The notes under the pieces were generated by a model. It had not been told where the DNA came from. It saw only the letters and a program-made list of their open reading frames with translations, and searched no databases. Positions 41,515 through 51,003 of a stretch of DNA of 64,000 nucleotides are shown here, piece after piece. Origin of the DNA: Desulfallas sp. Bu1-1 (lineage in GTDB: Bacteria; Bacillota; Desulfotomaculia; Desulfotomaculales; Desulfallaceae). The stretch covers positions 1-64,000 of the forward strand of contig NZ_JADNRQ010000004.1 in NCBI RefSeq assembly GCF_015594625.1. Reading direction: 5' to 3'. Positions within the stretch are counted from its first letter, which is position 1, and every line of letters begins with the position of its first letter. Position numbers and translations under genes: made by a program.

Positions 41515-41587
41515 AGCTTCTTTAAAAATGTAATCCAGGTTGCTTTTTTTACTTTTAAAGAATAAAATCTCTTTTGAGGTGAATAAC

Positions 41588-42679
41588 GTGCTTACTTCTG
41601 GTATCATCGGCCTGCCGATGGTGGGTAAAACGACACTTTTTAACCTGGTAACCAGCTCGGGGTTGGAGACGTCCAACTATTTAACGGGGAAAACGGAAAT
41701 CAACGTGGGTATGGCTACCGTGCCCGACCCCCGGGTGGATTTTCTTTCCCGGGTATATAAGCCCCGGAAAACCACCTATGCCCAGATCCAGTTCAGCGAC
41801 GTGCCGGGCCTCGTGCGCGGGGCCAGCGAGGGCAAGGGGGTGGGCAACCGTTTTCTGGACGGCATCCGCAACGCCGACCTGCTTGTCCACGTGGTCAGGG
41901 CCTTCAATAACCGGGACGTGCCCCATGTCGATGGAAATATCGATCCCATGCGGGATATTGAAACCATTAACCTGGAGTTGCTGCTGGCAGACATGGACCT
42001 GGTGGAAAAAAGAATTCAGCGCATCGAGACGGGGAAAAAGATCAAGAAGGAACAGGCCGGGGAACTGGCGGTTTTGCGCAAATGCCTGGAAGCGCTGGAA
42101 AACGAGGTTACTGTGCATAACATGGAGTTAACTGATGCTGAAAGGGCGCTGCTGGTAAATTACAGTTTCTTGACGGACAAGCCCATGATCCTGGTAATCA
42201 ACACCGGCGAGGACCAGCTGCGCGCCGGAAGTTACCCGGGGATGGAGAAAGTGCGGGAGTATGCAGATCAAAAGGGAATCATCCTGTTGGAAGTAAGCGG
42301 CCAGATTGAAATGGAAATCAGCCGGCTGGATGAAGATGACCGGCGGGAGTTCATGGAGGACTTGGGGCTCAAAGAACCGGGCATCGACAGGCTGGCCCGG
42401 GCGGCTTACGACACCCTGGGGCTGATTTCATTTTTCACCGTGGGTGAAGACGAGGTGAAAGCCTGGACCATTTCCGAAGGAACGAACGCCAAAAGCGCCG
42501 CCGGCAAAATCCACTCCGACCTGGAACGCGGGTTCATCCGGGCCGAAGTTGTTGCCTATGACGACCTGCAACAACTGGGCAGCATGAGCCGGGTGAAGGA
42601 AAAGGGTCTGGCGCGCCTGGAGGGTAAGGATTATATTATTAAAGATGGGGATATTTTAAATATCCGGTTTAACGTGTAA
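41588..42679 (+). CDS. ychF: Ribosome-binding ATPase YchF (Obg family)
   Basis: The P-loop is GLPMVGKTTLFN, the G3 region is IQFSDVPGLVRGASEGKGVG and the G4-equivalent reads LVINTGED (NxxE in place of NKxD), the change that gives YchF its ATP preference. A coiled-coil insertion (MDLVEKRIQRIETGKKIKKE) and a C-terminal TGS domain (GLISFFTVGEDEVKAWTISE) complete it. The GTG at 41588 has GAGGTGA upstream. Confidence 0.93.
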   Translation: MLTSGIIGLPMVGKTTLFNLVTSSGLETSNYLTGKTEINVGMATVPDPRVDFLSRVYKPRKTTYAQIQFSDVPGLVRGASEGKGVGNRFLDGIRNADLLVHVVRAFNNRDVPHVDGNIDPMRDIETINLELLLADMDLVEKRIQRIETGKKIKKEQAGELAVLRKCLEALENEVTVHNMELTDAERALLVNYSFLTDKPMILVINTGEDQLRAGSYPGMEKVREYADQKGIILLEVSGQIEMEISRLDEDDRREFMEDLGLKEPGIDRLARAAYDTLGLISFFTVGEDEVKAWTISEGTNAKSAAGKIHSDLERGFIRAEVVAYDDLQQLGSMSRVKEKGLARLEGKDYIIKDGDILNIRFNV

Positions 42680-42701
42680 AATTATATGCTTAGTGCTGTA
42701 G

Positions 42702-42726
42702 CACCGGCCTTGTGCCGGTTTTTTTG
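42702..42726 (+). terminator. Terminator after ychF
   Basis: CACCGGC-CTTGT-GCCGGTTTTTTTG is a classic intrinsic terminator. It isolates ychF from the Tad operon. Confidence 0.9.
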
Positions 42727-42854
42727 TCCCTGTTTTAACCGGGAAGATGGTCCCAAGATGATCGGACGGTATTATTTGTAGATTTGAGACTGTCGACGCA
42801 TTTTAAATTTCTAAAAAAAAAGTAAAATTATAAAAAAACATGGAGGTGAGTTAT

Positions 42855-43016
42855 ATGAATTTGTTGGCCAAGCTGTGGAGGGAAGAAAGTGGCCAGGGAA
42901 TGGTGGAATACGGGTTGATTTTAGCGTTGGTATCTGTGGTGGTTATTGGTGTTCTTGCTACAATCGGTCAAAAACTACTTACCAAATTCCAAGCAGTAGA
43001 CAGTCAACTTAATTAA
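42855..43016 (+). CDS. flp: Flp-type pilin subunit (53 residues)
   Basis: The product MNLLAKLWREESGQGMVEYG, then LILALVSVVVIGVLATIGQK, has the class IVb prepilin form: a short basic leader, cleavage between G and Q/M around ESGQG-MVEYG, the Glu at +5-like position and a hydrophobic helix. TGGAGGTGAG lies just upstream of the ATG. It is the first gene of the Tad locus. Confidence 0.88.
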   Translation: MNLLAKLWREESGQGMVEYGLILALVSVVVIGVLATIGQKLLTKFQAVDSQLN

Positions 43017-43029
43017 CTTTAAGTCGGAA

Positions 43030-43197
43030 ATGAGTACTAATGCATTTTTTAGGTGCTTTTTACTTGACGAGCGGGGCCAGAGTTTGACGGAATATGTTCT
43101 AATCCTTTTTTTCATCTCAATTGCTTGTGTTTTCGTGCTCCAAGGCATAGGCACCAAAGTAAAGTCATTTTATTCGAATTTGAATAACCAAATGTAG
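43030..43197 (+). CDS. Second Flp-like pilin (55 residues)
   Basis: MSTNAFFRCFLLDERGQSLT, then EYVLILFFISIACVFVLQGI, is a second small prepilin with the GQSLTEY processing site. It has no clear ribosome site (AAGTCGGAA only), starts 13 bp after the first pilin gene stops, and differs strongly in its mature part, so it may be a minor pilin. Confidence 0.75.
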   Translation: MSTNAFFRCFLLDERGQSLTEYVLILFFISIACVFVLQGIGTKVKSFYSNLNNQM

Positions 43198-43279
43198 CAT
43201 TGAGGCGGTTTTATTCTTCATGTGACCCTACTTGAGCATGTCTTAAGTAGGGTCACCTTATCGGAGAGGTTGGTACCGG

Positions 43280-43819
43280 ATGGATGGTTTATCAAACTCT
43301 ATAATTACAGGTGTGGATATTTTACTAATGGTAACTTTGCTGGTTTGCTGTTACACTGACCTGCGTTCCCAAAAAATCTACAACGCCGTTCTAATTCCAG
43401 CCGTGGTTGCGGCATTTGTTTTCAGCTATATCACTGGCGGGTTGGGGGGCTGTTTTTATAGTTTGCAAGGCTTGCTCCTGGGTATTGCACTGTTATTGAT
43501 ACCTTTCGCCCGGGGCGGTATCGGCGCCGGTGACGTCAAGCTGCTTGGAACCATCGGGGCGTTCAAAGGCCCGGAATTTGTACTTACAACATTTTTAGCC
43601 GGAGCAATAACCGGTGGTATCTTTGCGATATTAATGCTGGTGAAACAGGGTAGGCTGATGATTACTCTGAAAAAAATTTATTTTCTATTTTTAAACAAAG
43701 TTTTACATATTCCTATTTCTGTAAGCTTTAAAACACTGGATTCGGCGGTGGAAGGCGAAAGTTTTCCCTATGCCCTGGCCATTGGCATAGGGGTCGTCTG
43801 GGCTTTTTTCCGGGGGTGA
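43280..43819 (+). CDS. Prepilin peptidase TadV/CpaA (A24 family)
   Basis: The membrane aspartate protease has its two catalytic aspartates in CYTDLRSQKIYN and GGIGAGDVKLLGTIGAFKG, the GxGD signature. It lacks the zinc N-methylation domain of PilD, as TadV proteins do. It processes the Flp pilins encoded just upstream. Confidence 0.9.
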   Translation: MDGLSNSIITGVDILLMVTLLVCCYTDLRSQKIYNAVLIPAVVAAFVFSYITGGLGGCFYSLQGLLLGIALLLIPFARGGIGAGDVKLLGTIGAFKGPEFVLTTFLAGAITGGIFAILMLVKQGRLMITLKKIYFLFLNKVLHIPISVSFKTLDSAVEGESFPYALAIGIGVVWAFFRG

Positions 43820-43823
43820 TTAG

Positions 43824-44222
43824 GTGCGGGCTTTGACAAAACTTAGTAGGGATACTCGCGGGCAAGCGTTGGTGGAATTTGCCCTTATTCTTCCTTTAGT
43901 TATCCTGCTGTTGATGGCCATTTTTGAATTTGGTAGCATCTTCCATTCATATCTGGTGATTACCAATGCTTCCCGGGATGGGGCCAGGATCGGCATTGTT
44001 GGAGAATATACCGACGAAGAGGATTTAAAGCAGAAAGTAAAGGACATGTGCGCTGCTCTTGATCAATCTGAAATCACTGTTGATGTTAATTCCGATTCGG
44101 TGTTGAGGAGAATGCAAGTCCAGGTAACATACAAAGTGCACCCGTTTACACCCGTTCTTAGCGCAATTTTGCCGGATCCGGTCGTGCTCAAATCAAAGAC
44201 AACGATGCGCATTGAGAGTTAA
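43824..44222 (+). CDS. TadE-like pseudopilin
   Basis: The N-terminal TRGQALVEFALILPLVILLL, then MAIFEFGSIFHSYLVITNAS, is the TadE motif (PF07811), including the GQALVEFAL cleavage region, with RDGAR following the helix. GTG at 43824 is four bases after the peptidase stop. Its product is a minor component of the Tad system. Confidence 0.87.
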   Translation: MRALTKLSRDTRGQALVEFALILPLVILLLMAIFEFGSIFHSYLVITNASRDGARIGIVGEYTDEEDLKQKVKDMCAALDQSEITVDVNSDSVLRRMQVQVTYKVHPFTPVLSAILPDPVVLKSKTTMRIES

Positions 44223-44230
44223 AGGAAGTG

Positions 44231-45364
44231 ATGCTCGATTTGACAATTATGCGGTGTAGAAAAATGCTATTGAACCGCCAGGGTGCGGTCATGATTATTA
44301 TTGCCGTTGCTTTTGTCGCCATAGTGGGCTTTTGTTCGCTGGTTGTGGACATCGGCAACTTGTTGTTAACCAGGCAAAAGCTGAGTAATTCAGTAGATGC
44401 TGCGGCGCTTGCCGGCGCCAATATAATGGGTGAGAAATTTGCAGAAGCCAATGTGAAAGACTATGCCATAGCGGCGGCTGAAGAATATATCAGAGAGAAT
44501 GAGTGGGAAATTGTTACCGCGGGCCATTTAGGTAAGGCAATGGCGGTTGCGTTTAGCGACACTAAAAAAGTGGAGTTGGATATATCGGTATCTGAAGACC
44601 ACAGGGAGATTACGGTGAGAGGGAACACGCAGGTGAAGCATTTTTTAGCAACCGTGTTAGGTATCAGCGAATCCACGGTTAGCGCCGCCGCCACCGCCAG
44701 GGTCGATCCCGCAACATCAGTTACAGGTGTTGTTCCGGTTGGTATTCCTGCAGAGACCTTTGATCAACCCGATTTTGGTTTCGGCAAAGAATGTGTTTTG
44801 AAACTTCCCGCCCAGGACGGCAACCAAGGGGGATGGCGGAGTTTTTTAGGCTCGGGCAACTGCGGCCTTTTGGACCCAGGTTCTACAGGCCAGGGCAGCA
44901 GCAGGGACATAGATGAAGAAGAAAGAAACGGTCACGGGTCCGATGAGTGGAGAGAAGATTTTATTAACGGATATAACAAGGAAATCAGCAAGGGCGATCT
45001 GATCGCAACTATCCAAGGGAACAGAAACGGCCCCGTCAAAGCTGCTGTTGAAGCAAGATTGAACCAATGTACCCATTCTCCAAAATGCTCTATTTCGAGA
45101 TACGAGAATAATTGTCCCAGGGTGATTATTGTTCCCGTGTATGAGAAAGGCGAGGAGAAGGGCAATCACGTTATAAACGTGAGAACGGTTGGTTTTGCTA
45201 AATTTTTACTTATTGATTATTCAGAAGATCTTGATGAACATGGGAATATTGAATCGAGCAGCATAAAAGGTTGGTTTTTGGAGGGTTCGATTGAGGGCGA
45301 TCCCGACCCTACCAGTTCCACCATCAGCGAGTATGGAACTTATGTAGTTTATTTGTCTAAATAA
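44231..45364 (+). CDS. TadG-like protein
   Basis: LLNRQGAVMIIIAVAFVAIV, then GFCSLVVDIGNLLLTRQKLS, and NSVDAAALAGANIM is the TadE/G-like pilus-assembly domain. The rest is a 300-residue extracytoplasmic region with four cysteines in its C-terminal half. The ATG at 44231 follows GGAAGTG. It probably links the pilus to the envelope. Confidence 0.82.
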   Translation: MLDLTIMRCRKMLLNRQGAVMIIIAVAFVAIVGFCSLVVDIGNLLLTRQKLSNSVDAAALAGANIMGEKFAEANVKDYAIAAAEEYIRENEWEIVTAGHLGKAMAVAFSDTKKVELDISVSEDHREITVRGNTQVKHFLATVLGISESTVSAAATARVDPATSVTGVVPVGIPAETFDQPDFGFGKECVLKLPAQDGNQGGWRSFLGSGNCGLLDPGSTGQGSSRDIDEEERNGHGSDEWREDFINGYNKEISKGDLIATIQGNRNGPVKAAVEARLNQCTHSPKCSISRYENNCPRVIIVPVYEKGEEKGNHVINVRTVGFAKFLLIDYSEDLDEHGNIESSSIKGWFLEGSIEGDPDPTSSTISEYGTYVVYLSK

Positions 45365-45403
45365 GAGTGATTGAGAAAAACAACAGCACAAGGAGACTTC
45401 ATT

Positions 45404-46102
45404 ATGAAAATAAAAAAACAGCTCAATCTAATATTGCTTCTGGCCATAGTTTTCGGGGCGGCGGCCGCTTACGGAGTTATGCAGTATCTTAACGGTGTCA
45501 AGGCTGCTTACGTGGAACAGGGTAAATTTGTTCCGGTGGCCGTGGCCGCGCAGCACATACCGCCTAAAACGCAGATCACGCCGCAGATGTTCGCCATGCG
45601 GGAAATTCCATCAAAGTATATTAATGATGACGCTGTGGTAGACCCCAAGGAAATAACTGGCCAATTGACCAAAACGGCCATTTACCCCGGAGAACAGATT
45701 CTCCGGAGCAAGATCGCGGGCCGGGATGACCCGTCGGAAGGGTTGGCCTTCGTCATTCCCCAGGGGCAAAGGGCGGTGACGGTGGCGGTGGACGAGGTTT
45801 CCGGCGTGGCCGGGCTGGTCAGGCCGGGGGATTATGTCGACGTGCTGGTTACTCTGGAAGAAGCGACGACTTTAATTCTGCAGAATATTAAGGTTTTGGC
45901 CACGGATCAAAAAACCGGCGAAGAAACGACCGGGGACCAGAAAGGAGCGGCAAGCACATTGACCTTGTTGGCGGCTCCACAGCAGGCCCAGCAGCTGGTG
46001 CTGGCTTCGGAAAAGGGCAGCATCAGGCTTATGCTGCGTTCACCAGCCGATAAAGGGTTGGTTAACATTCCTTCCAGCCGGAAGCAGGAACTGGTGAGAT
46101 AA
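45404..46102 (+). CDS. RcpC/CpaB-type pilus assembly protein
   Basis: An N-terminal membrane anchor (LNLILLLAIVFGAAAAYGVM) is followed by an SAF domain (VPVAVAAQHIPPKTQITPQM) and the RcpC region (GQRAVTVAVDEVSGVAGLVR, then PGDYVDVLVT). CpaB proteins act in the periplasm or outside the cell at the pilus base. The ATG at 45404 has AAGGAGA upstream. Confidence 0.9.
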   Translation: MKIKKQLNLILLLAIVFGAAAAYGVMQYLNGVKAAYVEQGKFVPVAVAAQHIPPKTQITPQMFAMREIPSKYINDDAVVDPKEITGQLTKTAIYPGEQILRSKIAGRDDPSEGLAFVIPQGQRAVTVAVDEVSGVAGLVRPGDYVDVLVTLEEATTLILQNIKVLATDQKTGEETTGDQKGAASTLTLLAAPQQAQQLVLASEKGSIRLMLRSPADKGLVNIPSSRKQELVR

Positions 46103-46117
46103 AAAGGGGGGCGTCCG

Positions 46118-47353
46118 GTGCAACGGATAAGAGTATTAATCGTGGATGACGTAAAAAACACCAGGGAAGACATCAAGCGGTTTTTGTACTTCGAGGAAGA
46201 CATGGAGGTGGTCGGGGAGGCGGCAACCGGAGAAGAGGCGGTGGAACTGGCCCAGCAAATCAAACCCGATGTGGTGTTGATGGATATCAACCTGCCCGGC
46301 ATGGACGGTATTGCCGCTTCGGAGATAATCTCGGTGCAGGTGCCGGAGGCGTCGATTATCATCATATCCATCCAGGGTGAACAGGAATATCTGAAAAAGG
46401 CCATGGCCGCCGGCGCCAGGGATTACCTGGTCAAACCTTTTACCAGCACCGAACTGGCCGAAACGATTCGCCGGGCCAACGCCTTTTCCCGCAAAAGGTC
46501 GCTGCGCCTGGTGGGTCAGGAGGAAAAAGCAGCCGGTTCAAACACCGGCCCGGCGGGCAAAATTATTACTCTTTTCAGCACCAAGGGTGGAGTGGGCAAA
46601 ACCACACTGGCCTGCAACCTGGCCATCGCCCTGGCCGGGGAAACGAATAAAAACGTGGTGCTGGTGGATTTGGATCTGCAGGGCGGCGACGTGTCGGTAA
46701 TATTGAACATGGCCGGCGTTCATACCATATCCGAACTGGTCCAGGAAGATCTTGACCATGATGTTGCGGTTACGGATACCTTTCTGGCCGCCCATTTTTC
46801 CGGGATCAAGGTGCTGTTTGCCCCCAATAGCCCGGAACAGGCGGAACTGGTCACCCCGGATCATGTGGCCGGGATCATTGGTCATTTAAAGAGCGTCTTT
46901 GACTTTGTCATCGTTGATACCGCGCCCTCCTACAGCGAAATCAACCTGAACGTGCTGGAATTGGCCGACCAGATCCTGTTGCTGGTGGCTCAGGACCTCC
47001 CCACGTTAAAACACGTGCGGTCTACAGTGGAGGTGCTTAACGCCCTGCATTACAGTGATAAAATAGCCCTGCTCTTAAACCAGCTGCGGCCCGACGGCAT
47101 CAGCGTAAAAGAGCTGGAGAAGAGCCTCGGCTTACCCATGACCGCGGTGATTCCCACCGACGACAGAACGGTTTTGCAATCGGTGAACAAAGGACAACCC
47201 TTCGTGCTCGGGCACAAAAACAGCCGGGTGGCCGAAAGCGTGCTGGAACTGGCCCGAAAATTGAGCGTGATGGAAAACAAGGTGGTGGAAAAAACCCCCG
47301 CCCGGGCCGCTTCAATCAATCCCATCAAAAAGATTTTCAGCTTTTCGAGGTGA
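46118..47353 (+). CDS. TadZ/CpaE: receiver plus ParA/MinD-like ATPase
   Basis: Residues 1-125 are a response-regulator receiver domain with phospho-acceptor in VVLMDINLPGMDG and the conserved Lys in DYLVKPF. From about residue 145 comes a MinD/ParA ATPase with deviant Walker A FSTKGGVGKTTLACNLA and DLQGGDVSVILN. TadZ proteins localise the pilus machine to the pole. Many TadZ receivers are degenerate; here the acidic pair (VDDVKN) and the Asp and Lys are intact. Confidence 0.9.
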   Translation: MQRIRVLIVDDVKNTREDIKRFLYFEEDMEVVGEAATGEEAVELAQQIKPDVVLMDINLPGMDGIAASEIISVQVPEASIIIISIQGEQEYLKKAMAAGARDYLVKPFTSTELAETIRRANAFSRKRSLRLVGQEEKAAGSNTGPAGKIITLFSTKGGVGKTTLACNLAIALAGETNKNVVLVDLDLQGGDVSVILNMAGVHTISELVQEDLDHDVAVTDTFLAAHFSGIKVLFAPNSPEQAELVTPDHVAGIIGHLKSVFDFVIVDTAPSYSEINLNVLELADQILLLVAQDLPTLKHVRSTVEVLNALHYSDKIALLLNQLRPDGISVKELEKSLGLPMTAVIPTDDRTVLQSVNKGQPFVLGHKNSRVAESVLELARKLSVMENKVVEKTPARAASINPIKKIFSFSR

Positions 47354-47361
47354 TCTAAACC

Positions 47362-48699
47362 GTGTCCCTGTTGGAACGATTGCAGAAAAACATGGAAAGC
47401 GTTGTAGCCCAACAGGCAGCCCCGGAACGGGACCCCTATAAAGAATTGCGCGCCGAACTGCACAAAAAAGTGATCAGCGAGCTTTCGGGGAGCCAGCCGG
47501 CCGGCGCTGGCATGGACGAGGTGGCGGCCAACATTGAAAAGCTCGTGCTGCAGGAACTGGCCGTTCAAAACGGCATGTCCAGGCTGGAAAAGGAGCGGTT
47601 GGTGGAAGAAATCATCAATGATGCCATTGGCTATGGCCCGATCACTCCGCTGTTGAACGACCCGGGTATATCGGAAGTTATGGTTAACGGCCCTGATATG
47701 GTTTTTATCGAACGCAAGGGCAACCTGGAGTTGACGGATATAAAATTCAGGGACAACGATCATGTACTGAACATTATTGAAAAAATAGTGGCGCCCATCG
47801 GTCGCCGCGTTGACGAAAGCTCGCCCATGGTCGATGCCAGGCTGCCCGACGGTTCGCGGGTGAACGTGATCATCCCGCCGCTGTCCCTGACCGGCCCCTC
47901 CATTACGATCAGAAAATTTTTCAAGGATCCCCTTACGGTTGAGGATTTAATCAAATTGGGCACAATGACTGCGGAAATGGCGGAGTTCCTTGAAGCATGC
48001 GTGAAAGCGCGGTTGAATATCGTGGTTTCCGGGGGTACGGGCAGCGGGAAAACGACCATGCTGAACGTGTTGTCCTCTTTTATTCCCGACAACGAGCGGA
48101 TTATTACCATTGAGGATTCCGCCGAACTGCAGCTAAGAAAACGGCACCTGATCACTCTGGAAAGCCGCCCCCCGAACATCGAGGGAAAAGGCGCCGTTAC
48201 CATTCGGGACCTGGTGCGCAACTGCCTGCGGATGCGTCCGGACCGGATCGTGGTGGGCGAGGTGCGCAGCGGTGAAGCGCTGGACATGCTGCAGGCCATG
48301 AACACCGGGCACGACGGGTCCTTAACCACCGGCCACGCCAACTCGCCCCGGGACATGTTGTCCCGCCTGGAAACCATGGTTTTGATGGCGGGCATGGAAA
48401 TTCCGGTGCGGGCAATCAGGGAACAGATTGCTTCGGCCATTGACCTGATTATTCACCAGGGCCGGATGCGGGACGGCACGCGGAAGATAACCCATATCAC
48501 CGAGGTGCAGGGTATGGAGGGGGATGTGATCACCCTGCAGGACCTTTTTGTGTTCAGGCAAACGGGCATCGATGCGAACGGCAGGGTGATGGGCCGGTTC
48601 GAGGCCACGGGAATCAAGCCCCGGTTTATTGAGCAATTTGAGGCGTACGGAATCGAGCTGCGCCACGACCTGTTCAACGGCGACGGCGGTTACTGGTAG
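47362..48699 (+). CDS. TadA/CpaF secretion ATPase
   Basis: The protein has the CpaF N-terminal domain (LLNDPGISEVMVNGPDMVFI), Walker A VVSGGTGSGKTTMLN, the Asp box ITIEDSAELQL, Walker B RPDRIVVGEVRSGEALDMLQ and the His box TTGHANSPRDMLSRLE. It powers assembly of the Flp pilus. It starts at GTG 47362 and ends just before tadB. Confidence 0.95.
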   Translation: MSLLERLQKNMESVVAQQAAPERDPYKELRAELHKKVISELSGSQPAGAGMDEVAANIEKLVLQELAVQNGMSRLEKERLVEEIINDAIGYGPITPLLNDPGISEVMVNGPDMVFIERKGNLELTDIKFRDNDHVLNIIEKIVAPIGRRVDESSPMVDARLPDGSRVNVIIPPLSLTGPSITIRKFFKDPLTVEDLIKLGTMTAEMAEFLEACVKARLNIVVSGGTGSGKTTMLNVLSSFIPDNERIITIEDSAELQLRKRHLITLESRPPNIEGKGAVTIRDLVRNCLRMRPDRIVVGEVRSGEALDMLQAMNTGHDGSLTTGHANSPRDMLSRLETMVLMAGMEIPVRAIREQIASAIDLIIHQGRMRDGTRKITHITEVQGMEGDVITLQDLFVFRQTGIDANGRVMGRFEATGIKPRFIEQFEAYGIELRHDLFNGDGGYW

Positions 48700-48715
48700 A
48701 CGGGAGGTGCTGGTG

Positions 48716-49681
48716 GTGTCCATGACTTATATCACAGGGCTGGTTTTTATCAGCGTAATCCTGCTGGTTTTGGGGTTTTACCAGCCCGCGATAGCGGAAC
48801 AACTTGAATTTGCCCGGCGCATATCCAGGATCTTAAGAAAGGACGGGAGGAACGACGCCGCAGCCGGCGCCGCCGGCGCAAACCAATTCGCCGGCCGCCT
48901 GTACCGGGCGCTGCAAAACGTGGTCAGCGCCACCCCGGTCAACAGGTGGATCGGCAGGGAACTGACCAGGGCGGACCTGCCTTTGCGCAGCGAGGAATTC
49001 CTGGCTTTTTCCGTGCTGGGGATCGGTACGGCCGGTTTCGCCATATTGTTTATTACAGGCAACCTGTTGTATTTTTCCATTGCGGTGGTGATTTTGTTGC
49101 CCCTGCCGTACCTGTTCATTATGCAGGCCCGGCACAAGCGCCTGGTGCAATTGAACAGCCAGATCGGGGATGCTTTATTGATTATCGCCAACGCGCTGCG
49201 TTCGGGCTTCAGCTTCATGCAGGCCATGAGCCTGGTGCGCAAGGAAATGCCCGATCCCATCGCCCGGGAGTTTGGGCGGGCCTTCCAGGAGATCAGCCTG
49301 GGCACGCCCACCGACCAGGCCCTGCTGAACATGGCGGAGCGGGTGGGCAGCGACGATTTGGATATGGTGGTCACGGCGGTGCTGATTCAGCGGCAGGTCG
49401 GGGGCAACCTGGCCGAGGTGCTGGACAAAATTGCCCATACCATCAGGGAACGGATTCGCATCAAGGGTGAAATCAAAACCCTCACCGCCCAGGGGCGCGT
49501 CTCGGGATTGATCGTGGGGCTGTTGCCCACGGCCCTGGCTCTGGTGATGTATTTGATGAGCCCCGAGTACATTTCCCTGTTATTTACCACCCGGGTGGGC
49601 CTGGTGATGGTGGGCATCGCCTTTTTGATGCAGACTACCGGATTTTTAATCATCAGGCGCATGGTGGATATCAAATATTAA
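48716..49681 (+). CDS. TadB inner-membrane platform protein
   Basis: A type II secretion F domain with SQIGDALLIIANALRSGFSF, then MQAMSLVRKEMPDPIAREF, and ERIRIKGEIKTLTAQGRVSG is flanked by membrane helices. GTG at 48716 lies 7 nt after GGGAGGT; GTG 48713 and ATG 48722 are alternatives. It pairs with TadC as the membrane platform. Confidence 0.9.
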   Translation: MSMTYITGLVFISVILLVLGFYQPAIAEQLEFARRISRILRKDGRNDAAAGAAGANQFAGRLYRALQNVVSATPVNRWIGRELTRADLPLRSEEFLAFSVLGIGTAGFAILFITGNLLYFSIAVVILLPLPYLFIMQARHKRLVQLNSQIGDALLIIANALRSGFSFMQAMSLVRKEMPDPIAREFGRAFQEISLGTPTDQALLNMAERVGSDDLDMVVTAVLIQRQVGGNLAEVLDKIAHTIRERIRIKGEIKTLTAQGRVSGLIVGLLPTALALVMYLMSPEYISLLFTTRVGLVMVGIAFLMQTTGFLIIRRMVDIKY

Positions 49682-49694
49682 ACGGGGGATGGTC

Positions 49695-50612
49695 ATGTTA
49701 TACCTGATGTTGACGGTGTTTTTGACCGGTGTTTTTGTTTTCCTGTCGGGGTACATATTAATTTTCGGCGAACGGATTATGCTGGCCAGGCGGGTGGACC
49801 AGGTTGTGGGTTCACCCGCGATATCCATCCGGGAAAAAGAATTAAGCGCTCCCTTTGCCGAGCGGGTGATCAGGCCGCTGGTTATGAAAATGACCGTGGC
49901 GCTTGCCAGGGCGCTGCCCTCCGAAAAAGAGTCGGCCATGGCAAAGAAATTGGTCCAGGCCGGGTTGATCGAGCGGCTCAAACCGGTGGAAGCGCTGGCG
50001 GTTAAGTACATGCTGGCACTGTTATCGGGGCTTGGCTCTTTGTTTGTTTCCGGCTTGCTGGGCGTGGGGTTGTTGCATATCGCCGTCATTTTGCTGTGTG
50101 GAGTTTGTACGGGATTAATACTGCCGGAGTATTACCTGCAGGCCCGAATCAGGCGCAGAAACGCGGAAGTTGAAGCAACGCTGCCGCAGGTGATGGACCT
50201 GTTGACGGTCAGCGTGGAAGCGGGCCTGGGCTTCGACGGCGCGGTGTACAAGGTGATTGAAAAGACGAAGGGTGTTTTGGCGCATGAACTTAAAAGGATG
50301 ATGCATGAAATCAAGATGGGCAAGCCCAGGCGCGAGGCCCTGAAGGATCTGGCGGAGAGATTCGGAGTCAAGGATCTGGACAATTTCGTCAGCGCAGTGA
50401 TCCTGGGCGAGCAACTGGGGATCAGCATCGGCAATGTGCTCAGGAGGCAAGCCGATCAGGTGCGGTTGCGCCGGCGCCAGAACGCCGAGGAAAAGGCGAT
50501 GAAAGCCCCCGTGAAAATGCTTTTTCCGCTGGTGTTCATGATCTTCCCGGCCATATTTATCGTTATTCTCGGGCCCGGCGCCATTCAGGTCTACCGGTCA
50601 TTTATCCACTAA
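49695..50612 (+). CDS. TadC inner-membrane platform protein
   Basis: The F-domain motifs VEATLPQVMDLLTVSVEAGL, then GFDGAVYKVIEKTKG, and FGVKDLDNFVSAVILGEQLG are typical of TadC. The C-terminus ends in a membrane helix (MLFPLVFMIFPAIFIVILGP). ATG 49695, six bases after GGGGG, is preferred to ATG 49689. Confidence 0.9.
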   Translation: MLYLMLTVFLTGVFVFLSGYILIFGERIMLARRVDQVVGSPAISIREKELSAPFAERVIRPLVMKMTVALARALPSEKESAMAKKLVQAGLIERLKPVEALAVKYMLALLSGLGSLFVSGLLGVGLLHIAVILLCGVCTGLILPEYYLQARIRRRNAEVEATLPQVMDLLTVSVEAGLGFDGAVYKVIEKTKGVLAHELKRMMHEIKMGKPRREALKDLAERFGVKDLDNFVSAVILGEQLGISIGNVLRRQADQVRLRRRQNAEEKAMKAPVKMLFPLVFMIFPAIFIVILGPGAIQVYRSFIH

Positions 50613-50637
50613 CGACCGGAGGTGGAAAATTGCCGGC

Positions 50638-51003
50638 ATGGTGTTGATTAATGAATCCAGGCGTACGGTTATAGCCCACAACGTTTACCGGGCCGAAACT
50701 TTCCTAAAACGCTTGCGGGGCTTGTTGGGCCGGGACCGGCGGGCGTTTCCGGCGGGAGCGGCGCTGCTGATACTTCCCTGCAAGCAGGTACATACGTTTT
50801 TCATGCGTTTTCCCATCGATGTGCTATTTATCGACGATCAATACAGGGTTCTAAAAACGATTGAATTTCTCCACCCTTATCGAGTCAGCCCTTTTGTCAA
50901 ACAAGCCCGGGCGGTTATAGAGTTGCCCCCGGGTACTATAGCCGCAACGGGCACTTTGCTGAATGACCGGCTAAATCTGGTTAACCGGGAGGTTTGGACA
51001 TGA
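50638..51003 (+). CDS. DUF192 family protein
   Basis: The 121-residue product has the DUF192 pattern: RAETFLKRLRGLLGRDR, then PCKQVHTFFMRFPIDVLFID and VKQARAVIELPPGTIAATG. The family is a small beta-fold of unknown function, often found beside Tad genes in Gram-positive and other bacteria. Its stop overlaps the start of the HAMP receptor gene (ATGA), so it belongs to the pilus operon. Confidence 0.85.
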   Translation: MVLINESRRTVIAHNVYRAETFLKRLRGLLGRDRRAFPAGAALLILPCKQVHTFFMRFPIDVLFIDDQYRVLKTIEFLHPYRVSPFVKQARAVIELPPGTIAATGTLLNDRLNLVNREVWT

